A DNA stretch of 64,000 nt from Cellulomonas sp. Root485 (GTDB lineage Bacteria; Actinomycetota; Actinomycetes; Actinomycetales; Cellulomonadaceae). The first letter of the stretch is position 1; each line of letters begins with the position of its first letter. A program made the position numbers and the translations under genes. This document shows, piece after piece, positions 8,114-15,425 of this stretch. The DNA lies in NCBI RefSeq assembly GCF_001426705.1, contig NZ_LMFC01000001.1, forward strand, positions 111,450-175,449. The letters run 5' to 3'. Below the pieces are notes generated by a model. It was not told where the DNA came from and made no database searches. It was given only the letters and a program-made list of their open reading frames with translations.

Positions 8114-8140
8114 TTATCGGCATCCCCGCGCCCGACTTGA
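8114..8140 (-). promoter_or_regulatory. FliA/WhiG-type promoter of the TasA-like operon
   Basis: Reading the minus strand, TCAA (8140-8137) is followed after 15 bp by GCCGATAA (8121-8114). The -10 octamer equals the flagellar/sporulation sigma consensus, TAAA-N15/16-GCCGATAA, and the extended -35 TCAAGTCG resembles TAAAGTTT with the N11 gap used by FliA. The predicted start lies about 24 bp upstream of the ATG. A housekeeping -10 (GATAAC) in the same place is the alternative. Confidence 0.6.
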
Positions 8141-8156
8141 GCCGAACGCACGATAC

Positions 8157-10280
8157 TCACCCGTTCGAGTCGTCCGTGCCAGGTGACCTCGGAGGACGTG
8201 CGTGGCGTGTCGCCGCGGGACGCGTCCCGGCGACCGCCACACCGCCGCGGCCGGCACCCCGGTCCCGCCGCGGTCGCGGCACGGACGGGGTGAGCCTCAG
8301 GTCGTCCGCGGGGACGGCCTGCGAGTAGAGGAACCCCTGCGCCTGGTCGACCCCGAGCCGGCGCAGGATGACGGCGGTGGGCTCGTCCTCGACGCCCTCG
8401 GCGACCACCCGCAGGTCGAAGGAGTGCGCGAGGTCGACCATGGCCTGCACGACGACCTCGGACCCCTCGCGGCCGTCGACGCCGAGGTCGGAGACGAACA
8501 GCCGGTCGATCTTCAGCTCGTCCACGGGCAGGTCCCGCAGCTGGGAGATCGACGTGTTCCCGATGCCGAAGTCGTCGATGGCGACGCGGATCCCCAGGGC
8601 GCCGAGCCGCTCCAGGACCGGCACCACCCGGGACGGGTCGGCGACCAGCGCGGTCTCCGTGATCTCGACCTCGAGCAGGTCCGCCGGCACCGTGTGCTCC
8701 TCCAGGAGCGACTCGATGAGGTCGACGACGGCCAGGGTCGTGACGTCGTGGGCGGACAGGTTCACCGCCACGGGCGTCGCGCGTCCCTCGGCACGCCAAG
8801 CCGCGAGCTGCGTGACGCACTCGGTGAGGGCGTACCGCGTGACGTCGTGGATGAGCCCCGACTGCTCGGCGAGGGGGATGAACGTGGTCGGCGGCAGCAC
8901 CCCGCGCGTGGGGTGCACCCAGCGCATCAGCGCCTCGAGGCCCACGGTCCGCCCGGTCTTCAGCTCGATCTTCGGCTGGTAGTGCATCCGCAGCTCGCGA
9001 GGAGCGCCCGGCGCCGGGGTCAGCGCGCGGTGCAGGTCGCCCAGCAGGACCAGGCGCGCGGGCGACGAGTCGTCCTCGTCGGCCGAGTACACCGAGACGC
9101 CGGTGCGGTGGTGCTTCGCCGCGTACATCGCCACGTCCGCGGTACGCATGAGCGACGACGGGTCCGACGCGTGGTCGGGCAGGCACGCGACGCCCACCGA
9201 GGTGTCCACGTGCAGCGGCAGCTCGCCGAGCATGAACGGCGGGACGAACAGCCCGCGCACGCGTCGGGCCAGCCGCTCGGCGTTCGCGACGGAGCGCACG
9301 TCGGGCAGGAGGATCGCGAACTCGTCGCCACCGAGGCGCGCGACGACGTCGTCGTCCCGCAGCGCACCGCGCAGGCGTTCCGCGACCTGCTCCAGGAGCT
9401 CGTCGCCACGGTCGTGGCCGAGCGAGTCGTTGATGTCCTTGAACCGGTCGATGTCCAGGAGCATGAGCCCGACGCGAGACCCGGTCTCCTCCGCCTCCAG
9501 GATGGTGCGGCGCATCCGCTCCGCGAGCATGCGCCGGTTGGGCAGCCCCGTGAGCGAGTCGAGGAGCGCGAGGCGGGCGTTCTCGAGGGCCGTGGCCTGC
9601 AACCGGCGGGACGCCGTCCACACCGTCCGGAACAGCACCATCCAGAGGGCGAGCAGGCCGATCGCCACGACGAGCGCCAGCGTGCGGACCGCGTCGGCGA
9701 GCGCGGCTCCGGCGGCGGTGTGGTCGAGCATCACCTCGGCGGCGCCGATCACGTCGGAGTCCTCGCGCGCCGGGTCGGGATCGACCACGTCGCCGGCCTG
9801 CACCGGCACGTACACGTCGAGGACGGGCCGCTCGGTACCGCCCTCGTCGCCGGCGTCGGCACCCCGGACGTCCGTGATCACGCGCGCGCTCGGCTCGCCG
9901 CCCGTGGTGACGAGGTCGAGCCGGTCCCCGTCGGGGAACCCGGTCTCGGTCTGGTCGGCCGAGCTGTAGATGAGCGAGCCGTCGAGCGCCCAGAGCCGCA
10001 GCTCGACCAGCCGGTCGCCGAACCCGGAGGTCGCCTTCTCGACGGCGTCCTTCTGGGCCTGGTCCAGGTTGTCCGGCAGCACGAAGGAGTCGGTCGGCAC
10101 GGTCGCCGTGGCGTACGTCGTGACGGTCTCGGCGGTCGCGATCCCGTCGCGCACCGACTGCTGGCTCATGACGCTCCACGTCACCCAGACCAAGGCGCAA
10201 CCGAGCACGAGCATGGCGACGCTGCTGATGACAGCGAACGACCGCGTCAGCGGCCAGCGTCGACGGACGGCTCTTGGCAC
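8157..10280 (-). CDS. Membrane GGDEF-EAL cyclic-di-GMP enzyme
   Basis: The 707-residue protein has two membrane helices (about 11-38 and 198-222) flanking an extracytoplasmic sensor region. A GGDEF domain follows with an intact LGGDEF site and an upstream RDDD inhibitory I-site. The EAL domain keeps GLEALMRW, NLSA, EITET, DDFGIGNTS, KIDR and EGVE, so both cyclase and phosphodiesterase sites look competent. GTG 10280 was chosen because GAGGT lies just upstream; an in-frame GTG at 10367 without a ribosome site would add 29 residues. It ends 73 bp from the TasA-like operon in the same direction, a placement that suggests control of matrix or motility. The net activity cannot be read from sequence. 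Confidence 0.92.
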   Translation of the reverse strand: MPRAVRRRWPLTRSFAVISSVAMLVLGCALVWVTWSVMSQQSVRDGIATAETVTTYATATVPTDSFVLPDNLDQAQKDAVEKATSGFGDRLVELRLWALDGSLIYSSADQTETGFPDGDRLDLVTTGGEPSARVITDVRGADAGDEGGTERPVLDVYVPVQAGDVVDPDPAREDSDVIGAAEVMLDHTAAGAALADAVRTLALVVAIGLLALWMVLFRTVWTASRRLQATALENARLALLDSLTGLPNRRMLAERMRRTILEAEETGSRVGLMLLDIDRFKDINDSLGHDRGDELLEQVAERLRGALRDDDVVARLGGDEFAILLPDVRSVANAERLARRVRGLFVPPFMLGELPLHVDTSVGVACLPDHASDPSSLMRTADVAMYAAKHHRTGVSVYSADEDDSSPARLVLLGDLHRALTPAPGAPRELRMHYQPKIELKTGRTVGLEALMRWVHPTRGVLPPTTFIPLAEQSGLIHDVTRYALTECVTQLAAWRAEGRATPVAVNLSAHDVTTLAVVDLIESLLEEHTVPADLLEVEITETALVADPSRVVPVLERLGALGIRVAIDDFGIGNTSISQLRDLPVDELKIDRLFVSDLGVDGREGSEVVVQAMVDLAHSFDLRVVAEGVEDEPTAVILRRLGVDQAQGFLYSQAVPADDLRLTPSVPRPRRDRGAGRGGVAVAGTRPAATRHARPPRSPGTDDSNG

Positions 10281-10397
10281 GTGGACCTCACGAGCTGGGG
10301 CGAGCGCGGCTCGGAAGGGGGCCGTGCTGAGCCGAGAGTATGCGGAAGTGGCGCCGCGCAGCGACACGCCAGGTCAGAGCGACGCCCCGGCGCGTCG

Positions 10398-10423
10398 GGA
10401 ACGTCCGGGATCGTCCGACGGTT
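10398..10423 (+). promoter_or_regulatory. SigR/SigH-type (thiol stress) promoter of msrB
   Basis: GGAAC at 10398-10402 is followed after exactly 18 bp by GTT at 10421-10423. This matches the GGAAY-N18-GTT consensus of actinobacterial SigR/SigH, the redox-responsive ECF sigma factors whose regulons include methionine sulfoxide reductases. The predicted start is near 10431, giving a leader of about 27 bases that includes the AGGAGGGG ribosome site. Confidence 0.65.
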
Positions 10424-10457
10424 GCACCGGACGCACACACTTCCCAGGAGGGGACAC

Positions 10458-10871
10458 ATGACATACGAGGTGACCAAGACCGACGAGCAGTGGGCCCTGG
10501 AGCTCGAGCCGCAGGAGTTCGCGGTGCTGCGCCGCGCCGGGACCGAGCGCGCGTGGACCGGCGAGCTGCTCGACGAGAAGCGGGAGGGTGTCTACCGCTG
10601 TCGGGCGTGCCGCAACGAGCTGTTCCGCTCCGACACCAAGTTCGACTCCCACTGCGGCTGGCCCAGCTTCTTCTCGCCGCTGGCCGGGGACCGGGTGGAG
10701 CTGATCTCCGACCGCAGCCTCGGCATGGTCCGCACCGAGGTGCGCTGCGCGAGGTGCGGCTCGCACCTCGGGCACGTGTTCGACGACGCGCCGCAGACCC
10801 CGACGGGCGACCGTTTCTGCATGAACTCGGTGAGCCTGACCTTCGAGCCGGCGGACTCGCCCACGGCCTGA
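10458..10871 (+). CDS. msrB: Peptide-methionine (R)-S-oxide reductase MsrB
   Basis: The 137-residue cytoplasmic enzyme reduces the R epimer of methionine sulfoxide in proteins. It carries two zinc-binding CxxC pairs (Cys48/Cys51 and Cys97/Cys100), the HCGWPSF segment with Cys66, GHVFDD, and the catalytic Cys121 in RFCMNS. The length is normal for a single-domain MsrB. Start ATG 10458 has a strong AGGAGGGG site 5 bp upstream. A SigR-type promoter and a downstream hairpin make it a single-gene oxidative-stress unit, divergent from the GGDEF-EAL gene. Confidence 0.95.
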   Translation: MTYEVTKTDEQWALELEPQEFAVLRRAGTERAWTGELLDEKREGVYRCRACRNELFRSDTKFDSHCGWPSFFSPLAGDRVELISDRSLGMVRTEVRCARCGSHLGHVFDDAPQTPTGDRFCMNSVSLTFEPADSPTA

Positions 10872-10880
10872 GTGCGGGTG

Positions 10881-10914
10881 GTCGGGCGGGGGTGCGTCAG
10901 CGCTCCCGCCCGAC
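10881..10914 (+). terminator. Hairpin after msrB
   Basis: GTCGGGCGGG (10881-10890) pairs perfectly with CCCGCCCGAC (10905-10914) across a 14-base loop. The stem begins 10 bp after the msrB stop. Confidence 0.7.
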
Positions 10915-11005
10915 ATCGAGGACGATTCCGTCACTCGTGCGGGGCGTCGGGCGGCGCGCCGGGACGGACACCCCGGACGGGTGACGTCCAGATGGTCGAC
11001 ACGTG

Positions 11006-11041
11006 TGAAGTCGAGGCCCGCGGGTGCCGATAATGCACACG
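11006..11041 (+). promoter_or_regulatory. FliA/WhiG-like promoter giving a leaderless start
   Basis: TGAA (11006-11009), a 16-bp gap and GCCGATAA (11026-11033) match the FliA/WhiG pattern. The same bases contain a good SigA -10 (GATAAT, 11029-11034). Either way the predicted first transcribed base is about 11040-11041, the first base of the GTG start codon of the NERD-like gene, so the mRNA should be leaderless. Confidence 0.5.
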
Positions 11042-11823
11042 TGGAAGATGTTCTGACTGTGCGGCGGTGGAGGCGCTACGGCGCCGACCGTCTCTATGTC
11101 ACGCAGGAGAGCGGTGCCCGCGTCGGCTCGGTCGACCTCCAGTCCGGCGAGGTCGTCGTCGACGATCCCCAGCACGAGGCCGGGCTGCGCCGCGCCGCTC
11201 AGGCGTACCTCCGCGCCGACGTCGCCGAGCTCGCCATGACGCTCCCGACGCCCGGCGTCGGTGCCCTCGACCCCGTCGACGAGTCGGCGCTGCAGGCGTG
11301 GCTCGGCGGGGACGACTGGGACTCGATCAACCTCGCCGCGATCCGCGGCGAGCGTGGCAGCTCCGTGCGGACGCGGCTCGACCGCATGGGCGACGAGGGC
11401 TGGCAGGTCGTGCACGACGTCCCGCTCGGCCGGCAGGGCAGCATGGTCGAGCACCTGCTCATCGGCCCGGCCGGGATCTTCACGGTCGCCGAGCGACGGC
11501 ACCCCGGTCAGCACATCGTCGTCGAGGGGCGCACGCTCGCCGTCGACGGTCGGTCCATGTCCTACCTGCGTGACGCACGGCTCGAGGCCACGCGGGTGCA
11601 GGGCGCCCTGCTCGCGGCAGCGTGCGCGGCGATCACGGTGCGCGGCGTCGTCGTCGTGCACGGCGATCTCGAGGTGCGCACGGTCCAGCCGCAGCACGAC
11701 GCGTTCGCGATCGCCCGCCAGGACGTGCAGACGGTCTTCCGCGCGATGCCCGTCCGGCTCGACCCGGCCCGGATCATGGCGATCGCGCACGTCGCGCGCC
11801 AGCGGGCGACCTGGTCGCGCTGA
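11041..11823 (+). CDS. NERD-like (nuclease-related domain) protein, degenerate
   Basis: The 260-residue protein has a C-terminal half resembling the NERD fold: RGERGSSVRTRLDRM, GWQVVHDVPLGR, MVEHLLIGPAGIFTV, then a stretch in which the usual catalytic E-x-K reads E-R. The usual D-H pair is E-H. It is therefore probably a structural or inactive member; nuclease activity is doubtful. The N-terminal 95 residues match no family I know. GTG 11041 was chosen because a -10 element sits exactly 7 bp upstream and no ribosome site is seen; an in-frame GTG at 10981 is the alternative. It is transcribed alone. Confidence 0.65.
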   Translation: MEDVLTVRRWRRYGADRLYVTQESGARVGSVDLQSGEVVVDDPQHEAGLRRAAQAYLRADVAELAMTLPTPGVGALDPVDESALQAWLGGDDWDSINLAAIRGERGSSVRTRLDRMGDEGWQVVHDVPLGRQGSMVEHLLIGPAGIFTVAERRHPGQHIVVEGRTLAVDGRSMSYLRDARLEATRVQGALLAAACAAITVRGVVVVHGDLEVRTVQPQHDAFAIARQDVQTVFRAMPVRLDPARIMAIAHVARQRATWSR

Positions 11824-11834
11824 GCGACTGGGTG

Positions 11835-11863
11835 TTGACACCCATTCCCCGCGGTGATCTGCT
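11835..11863 (+). promoter_or_regulatory. Consensus -35 (TTGACA) upstream of the marR-type gene
   Basis: A perfect TTGACA lies at 11835-11840, 11 bp after the NERD-like stop. At 17 bp spacing the -10 would be TCTGCT (11858-11863), a poor match, so activity would be weak or need help. The leader to GTG 11924 would be about 55 bases. Confidence 0.4.
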
Positions 11864-11923
11864 GAAACGCATCCATCTGCTCGGGTGGCGATGCGGCGAT
11901 ATTCGTAGGGGTCCCGTCAGGAT

Positions 11924-12379
11924 GTGACCGTGGTCGACGAACAGTTCCGCCAGCTCGAGCGCGAGCTCGGCCTCCTCCTGCGCCGTGCGCAGGCCTCCTC
12001 CGCCTCGATCTCGCGGGACGTGCACCCGGACCTCGAACCTGCCGCGTACTCGCTCCTGGCGCTCATCGCGGCGTCGCCGGGCGTGCGGGCGAGCGACCTG
12101 GCCCTGACCATCGGGGTCGGGCGGGGCACGATGTCCCGCCAGCTCGCCCGGCTCGGCACCCTGGGGCTCGTGTCGCGGCGACCCGACCCCGACGACTACC
12201 GCGGCCAGCTCCTCGAGCTCACCGACGAGGGCCGGCACCGCTTCGAGACCGCCCAGCAGGCGCGACGCGCGTTCCTGCGGCACGCGCTGGCGGGCTGGAG
12301 CGAGACCGACATCGAGGGGTTGGCCACGCAGCTGGGCCGGCTCAACGAGGATCTCGCGGCGGCCCGCCGGGCGCACTGA
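11924..12379 (+). CDS. MarR-family transcriptional regulator
   Basis: The 151-residue protein is a typical MarR winged-helix repressor. It has a dimerisation helix (about 3-30), the recognition region GVRASDLALTIGVGRGTMSRQLARL (about 55-80), a wing with RRPDPDDYRGQLLELT and a C-terminal helix pair. GTG 11924 is preceded by AGGA; GTG 11930 is also possible. No transporter or enzyme adjoins it in the same direction, and its target is not apparent. The DUF2510 gene converges on it. Confidence 0.85.
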   Translation: MTVVDEQFRQLERELGLLLRRAQASSASISRDVHPDLEPAAYSLLALIAASPGVRASDLALTIGVGRGTMSRQLARLGTLGLVSRRPDPDDYRGQLLELTDEGRHRFETAQQARRAFLRHALAGWSETDIEGLATQLGRLNEDLAAARRAH

Positions 12380-12400
12380 GGGCGCCCGGCGTCCGGCGGC

Positions 12401-12982
12401 TCACATCCCGCTGAGCCGCACGAGCAGCACGAGGACGCCGAGCACGGTGCCGATGATCCCCAGCGTGAGGCCGGCAGCGGCCTGCCCGCTGCCGAGGGGC
12501 GGGTAGCCCTGGCGCTGGAACTCCTCGGCGCGCTTCCTGCCCCGGACCGACCAGACGATCGCCATGATCGAGAACACCAGGAACGGGTTGATGAGCAGGC
12601 TGACGGCGCCGAAGAGCACGGCGTTGTACGACAGCTGGTTCCGGCCCCGGGCGAGGTCGAGGTCCGGACGGTCCTTGGAGTTGCGCTCCGCGCGGGGCAG
12701 CGCCTTGACGTCGGCCTTCGACATCGAGCCCACCACGATGCGGCCGCCTGTCGCCGGTGCTGCGCCCCACGTCGAGACGGCCGGTGCGTACGGCATGGTC
12801 GCGGGCGCTGCGGAGCCGTAGACCGGAGCCTGGGCCGGAGCAGCCGCGTAGACCGGGGCGAACTGTTCGGCGGGCGGCGACGACACGTGCTCGGTCCAGC
12901 CCGTCCCGTCGAACCAGCGCTGGCGTCCGGCGCTCGCGGTCGGGTCAGGGTCCGGGTACCAGCCCGGGGTGGTCGACGACAT
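12401..12982 (-). CDS. DUF2510-DUF4190 membrane protein
   Basis: The 193-residue protein opens with the DUF2510 signature PGWYPDPDP...RWFDGTGWTEHV (about residues 6-34), followed by an Ala/Pro-rich linker and two membrane helices (about 115-140 and 165-190) that fit the DUF4190 pattern. Proteins of this layout are common in actinobacteria and have no assigned function. ATG 12982 has AAAGGG about 8 bp upstream. A FliA/WhiG-like promoter lies at 13017-13044, and the terminator of the upstream exporter separates the two genes. Confidence 0.75.
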   Translation of the reverse strand: MSSTTPGWYPDPDPTASAGRQRWFDGTGWTEHVSSPPAEQFAPVYAAAPAQAPVYGSAAPATMPYAPAVSTWGAAPATGGRIVVGSMSKADVKALPRAERNSKDRPDLDLARGRNQLSYNAVLFGAVSLLINPFLVFSIMAIVWSVRGRKRAEEFQRQGYPPLGSGQAAAGLTLGIIGTVLGVLVLLVRLSGM

Positions 12983-13016
12983 GGGGGAGCCCTTTCCGGC
13001 AGATGAGTTGCCCTGG

Positions 13017-13044
13017 TCATCGGCATCGGTCGCCGGACAGTTGA
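13017..13044 (-). promoter_or_regulatory. FliA/WhiG-like promoter of the DUF2510 gene
   Basis: On the minus strand TCAA (13044-13041) is followed after 16 bp by GCCGATGA (13024-13017), one base from the GCCGATAA consensus. A leader of about 28 bases would result. It is the third such element within 5 kb. Confidence 0.45.
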
Positions 13045-13046
13045 GA

Positions 13047-13086
13047 CGACGGCGCCCCGCAACCCGGAGGGTGCGGGGCGCCGTCG
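13047..13086 (-). terminator. Strong hairpin after the DHA2 exporter gene
   Basis: A perfect 15-bp stem (13047-13061 with 13072-13086, core GGCGCCCCGC) encloses a 10-base loop. It begins 7 bp downstream of the exporter stop. Confidence 0.8.
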
Positions 13087-13093
13087 CGAGGCG

Positions 13094-14761
13094 TCAGTCG
13101 CGGGCGGAGACCCGCTCCTGCGCCGTGAGGGCGTCCAGCTCGGCGTCGGTCGGGTCGACGGAGGCCTCCGACGTGGCCGGCGCGAGCGCCTGACCCTCCT
13201 GCTCGAGGAGCTGCTCGATGCCCGAGCGCGTGCCCAGCGGCACCTCCTTGAGGAACAGGACCGCGATCAGGGAGATGAGCGCGACCGGTGCGGCGACGAG
13301 GAACAGGTCCGCGATGGCGTTGCCGAACGACTGCTCGACGACGATCCGCACGTTCTCGGGCAGCGTGGACAGGTCCGGGATCGCCCCGTCGGAGCCCATG
13401 GCGGACGGGTCGATGCCGATCGCCACCAGGCCGCGGACCATGAGGTCGGTGACGCGGTGGGAGAGCACGACGCCCAGGGCGGACACGCCGAGCGCGCCAC
13501 CGAGCGTCCGGAAGAACGCCACGGTCGACGTCCCCGAGCCGATCTCGCGGACGTCCAGGGTGTTCTGCACGGCGAGCACGAGGTTCTGCATGAGCATGCC
13601 GACGCCCGCGCCGATGATGACGAGGTAGAGGCCGACCAGCGTGAACGACGTGTCGAAGTGGATGGTCCCCATGAGCGCGAGGCCCGTGGTGAGCAGGACG
13701 GCGCCGGCGATCATGAAGTTCTTGTACTTGCCGGTGCGGCTGATGATCTGCCCGGAGATGGTCGACGAGACGAGCAGGCCGACGATCATCGGGATGGTCA
13801 GCAGACCGGACTGGGTGGGCGTCTTGCCGCGCGCCAGCTGCATGTACTGGCTGAGGAACACCGAGGTGCCGAACAGGGCGACACCGACGGCGATGCTGGC
13901 GACGACGGCCAGGACGAGGGTGCGGTTCCTGAACAGGTGCAGCGGGATGATCGGCTCGCTCGCGCGGGACTCCACCCAGATCGCGGCTGCGAGGGTCAGC
14001 AGGGAGCCGCCGACCATCGCGGCGGTCTGCCACGAGGCCCAGTCGAACGAGGTGCCCGCGAAGGTGATCCACAGCAGCAGGGTCGCGATGCTGACGGACA
14101 GGAGCGTCGCGCCGGCGTAGTCGATCTTGACCTTGCGGGCCGTGCGGGCGGGCAGGTGCAGCGTGCGCTGGAGCACGATGATCGCGGCCACCGCGAACGG
14201 CAGGCCGAGGAAGAAGTTCCAGCGCCAGCCCGCGCTGTCCGTGATGACACCGCCGAGCAGCGGCCCGCCGACCATGCCGATGCCCATCACGGCGCCCATG
14301 AGGCCCATGTACCTGCCGCGTTCGCGCGGGCTGATGATGTCGGCGATCAGGACCGTGCCCAGCGCGGTGAGGCCACCGGCGCCGATGCCCTGCAGGGCAC
14401 GCATGCCGATGAGCATCCCCGTGCCGTGGGACAGCCCGGCGAGGGCCGAGGAGACCACGGAGATGCCGAGCGCGAGCTGGATGAGCAGCTTGCGGTCGAC
14501 GAGGTCGGCCAGCTTGCCCCAGATCGGCGTCGAGATGGTCGTGGTGAGCAGGGTCGCGGTGACCACCCAGGTGAAGGCCGACTGGGTGCCGTCGAGGTCG
14601 GAGATGATCCTCGGCAGCGACGACGAGACGACGCTCGTCGCGAGGATCGAGACGAACATCCCGAGCAGGATGCCCGAGAGCGCTTCGAGGACCTCGCGGT
14701 GACTCATCTTCGGGGTGTGCTCAGCGGTGCTGGTGGGTGCTGGCGTGGTGGTGCTGGACAT
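13094..14761 (-). CDS. DHA2-family drug:proton antiporter (EmrB/QacA type, 14 TM)
   Basis: The 555-residue MFS exporter shows 14 predicted helices and the DHA2 motifs: WVVTATLLTTTISTPIWGKLADL (motif A region, about 65-90), RALQGIGAGG, ISPRERGRYMG and the motif C stretch GVGPLLGG-like MVGGPLLGGVITD near 165. It would expel hydrophobic or cationic drugs using the proton gradient. It lies 43 bp downstream of a MarR gene in the same direction and shares its promoter, so it is the probable target of MarR repression. The C-terminus has a long acidic soluble tail with no recognised domain. Confidence 0.92.
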   Translation of the reverse strand: MSSTTTPAPTSTAEHTPKMSHREVLEALSGILLGMFVSILATSVVSSSLPRIISDLDGTQSAFTWVVTATLLTTTISTPIWGKLADLVDRKLLIQLALGISVVSSALAGLSHGTGMLIGMRALQGIGAGGLTALGTVLIADIISPRERGRYMGLMGAVMGIGMVGGPLLGGVITDSAGWRWNFFLGLPFAVAAIIVLQRTLHLPARTARKVKIDYAGATLLSVSIATLLLWITFAGTSFDWASWQTAAMVGGSLLTLAAAIWVESRASEPIIPLHLFRNRTLVLAVVASIAVGVALFGTSVFLSQYMQLARGKTPTQSGLLTIPMIVGLLVSSTISGQIISRTGKYKNFMIAGAVLLTTGLALMGTIHFDTSFTLVGLYLVIIGAGVGMLMQNLVLAVQNTLDVREIGSGTSTVAFFRTLGGALGVSALGVVLSHRVTDLMVRGLVAIGIDPSAMGSDGAIPDLSTLPENVRIVVEQSFGNAIADLFLVAAPVALISLIAVLFLKEVPLGTRSGIEQLLEQEGQALAPATSEASVDPTDAELDALTAQERVSARD

Positions 14762-14804
14762 GGTCTCGCTCTCGTGGTGCTGGGAGGTCGTGCGTCAGGT
14801 GGGG

Positions 14805-15293
14805 TCAGGCGTGCGCGGGTGCCGGCGCGCGGTCGGCGTCGGCCGGGGCGGCCAGTCGCGTGATCGTCGTCGTCAGGCGGTCGAGCGTCGTGGTGGCGGT
14901 CGCGAGGTCCTCGGAGGACCAGTCGGCGAAGACCTCGCCGGCGCGGTGGTCGAGGACCGTCCCGATCTCGAGCGCCAGCGAGCGGCCGGCGGGGGAGAGG
15001 CGGAGGGTGCGGACGCGTCGGTCGCCGTCGTCGACCGCGCGCTCGACCAGGCCGTCGTCGACGAGCTGGCTGACCTGGCGGCTGGCGACCGAGATGTCGA
15101 CGCGCAGGATGTGGGCGATGTCGCTCACCTGGAGGGACCCGCGACGCTCCAGGATCCGGACGATCGCGAACGTCCCCTTCGAGCAGCCGACCTCGCGGGC
15201 GACGCCGAGGGACGACTCGCGCAGGGCGCGGCTGAAGGCCTCGACGGACCGCAGCAGCTGCTGCGGCGGGGCCTCGGGCTGGACGGACGGCAT
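14805..15293 (-). CDS. MarR-family repressor of the DHA2 exporter
   Basis: The 162-residue MarR protein has a winged helix at about 60-125, including ILRVDISVASRQVSQLVDDGLV and the wing DDGDRRVRTLRLSP. Start ATG 15293 is supported by AGGAG 7 bp upstream; a longer in-frame extension to 15374 would run through the promoter and operators, so it is rejected. The gene leads a two-gene operon with the exporter. Two copies of a 13-bp TTGCT-NNN(N)-GCAA site overlap its promoter, so autoregulation released by an exported drug is the natural model. Confidence 0.88.
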   Translation of the reverse strand: MPSVQPEAPPQQLLRSVEAFSRALRESSLGVAREVGCSKGTFAIVRILERRGSLQVSDIAHILRVDISVASRQVSQLVDDGLVERAVDDGDRRVRTLRLSPAGRSLALEIGTVLDHRAGEVFADWSSEDLATATTTLDRLTTTITRLAAPADADRAPAPAHA

Positions 15294-15306
15294 GGCACTC
15301 CTTTTG

Positions 15307-15347
15307 TTGCTCGACGCAACCATAGAACTAATGCTTGCTTCAAGCAA
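15307..15347 (-). promoter_or_regulatory. MarR operon promoter with two operator copies
   Basis: On the minus strand the -35 TTGCTT (15347-15342) and -10 TATGGT (15324-15319) are 17 bp apart. A perfect inverted repeat, TTGCTTCAAGCAA (15335-15347), covers the -35. A related repeat, TTGCTCGACGCAA (15307-15319), covers the -10 edge and start point. Their centres are 28 bp apart. This is the expected layout for autorepression by the MarR protein encoded downstream. Confidence 0.75.
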
Positions 15348-15378
15348 CTGAGGTCCGGAAGTATTCCCGCACACAGCG

Positions 15379-15412
15379 ACGCGGCCGGACCCGTGGAGTG
15401 GTCCGGCCGCGT
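15379..15412 (-). terminator. Hairpin after the sugar porter gene
   Basis: ACGCGGCCGGACC (15379-15391) pairs perfectly with GGTCCGGCCGCGT (15400-15412) over an 8-base loop. It starts 13 bp downstream of the sugar porter stop and shields the marR promoter. Confidence 0.8.
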
Positions 15413-15425
15413 GCGGTGGCAGATC

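Noticed and set aside
10281..10367. Upstream GTG at 10367 as the start of the GGDEF-EAL gene
   Set aside because: It has no ribosome site and would bring the start deep into the divergent msrB promoter region; GTG 10280 has GAGGT just upstream.
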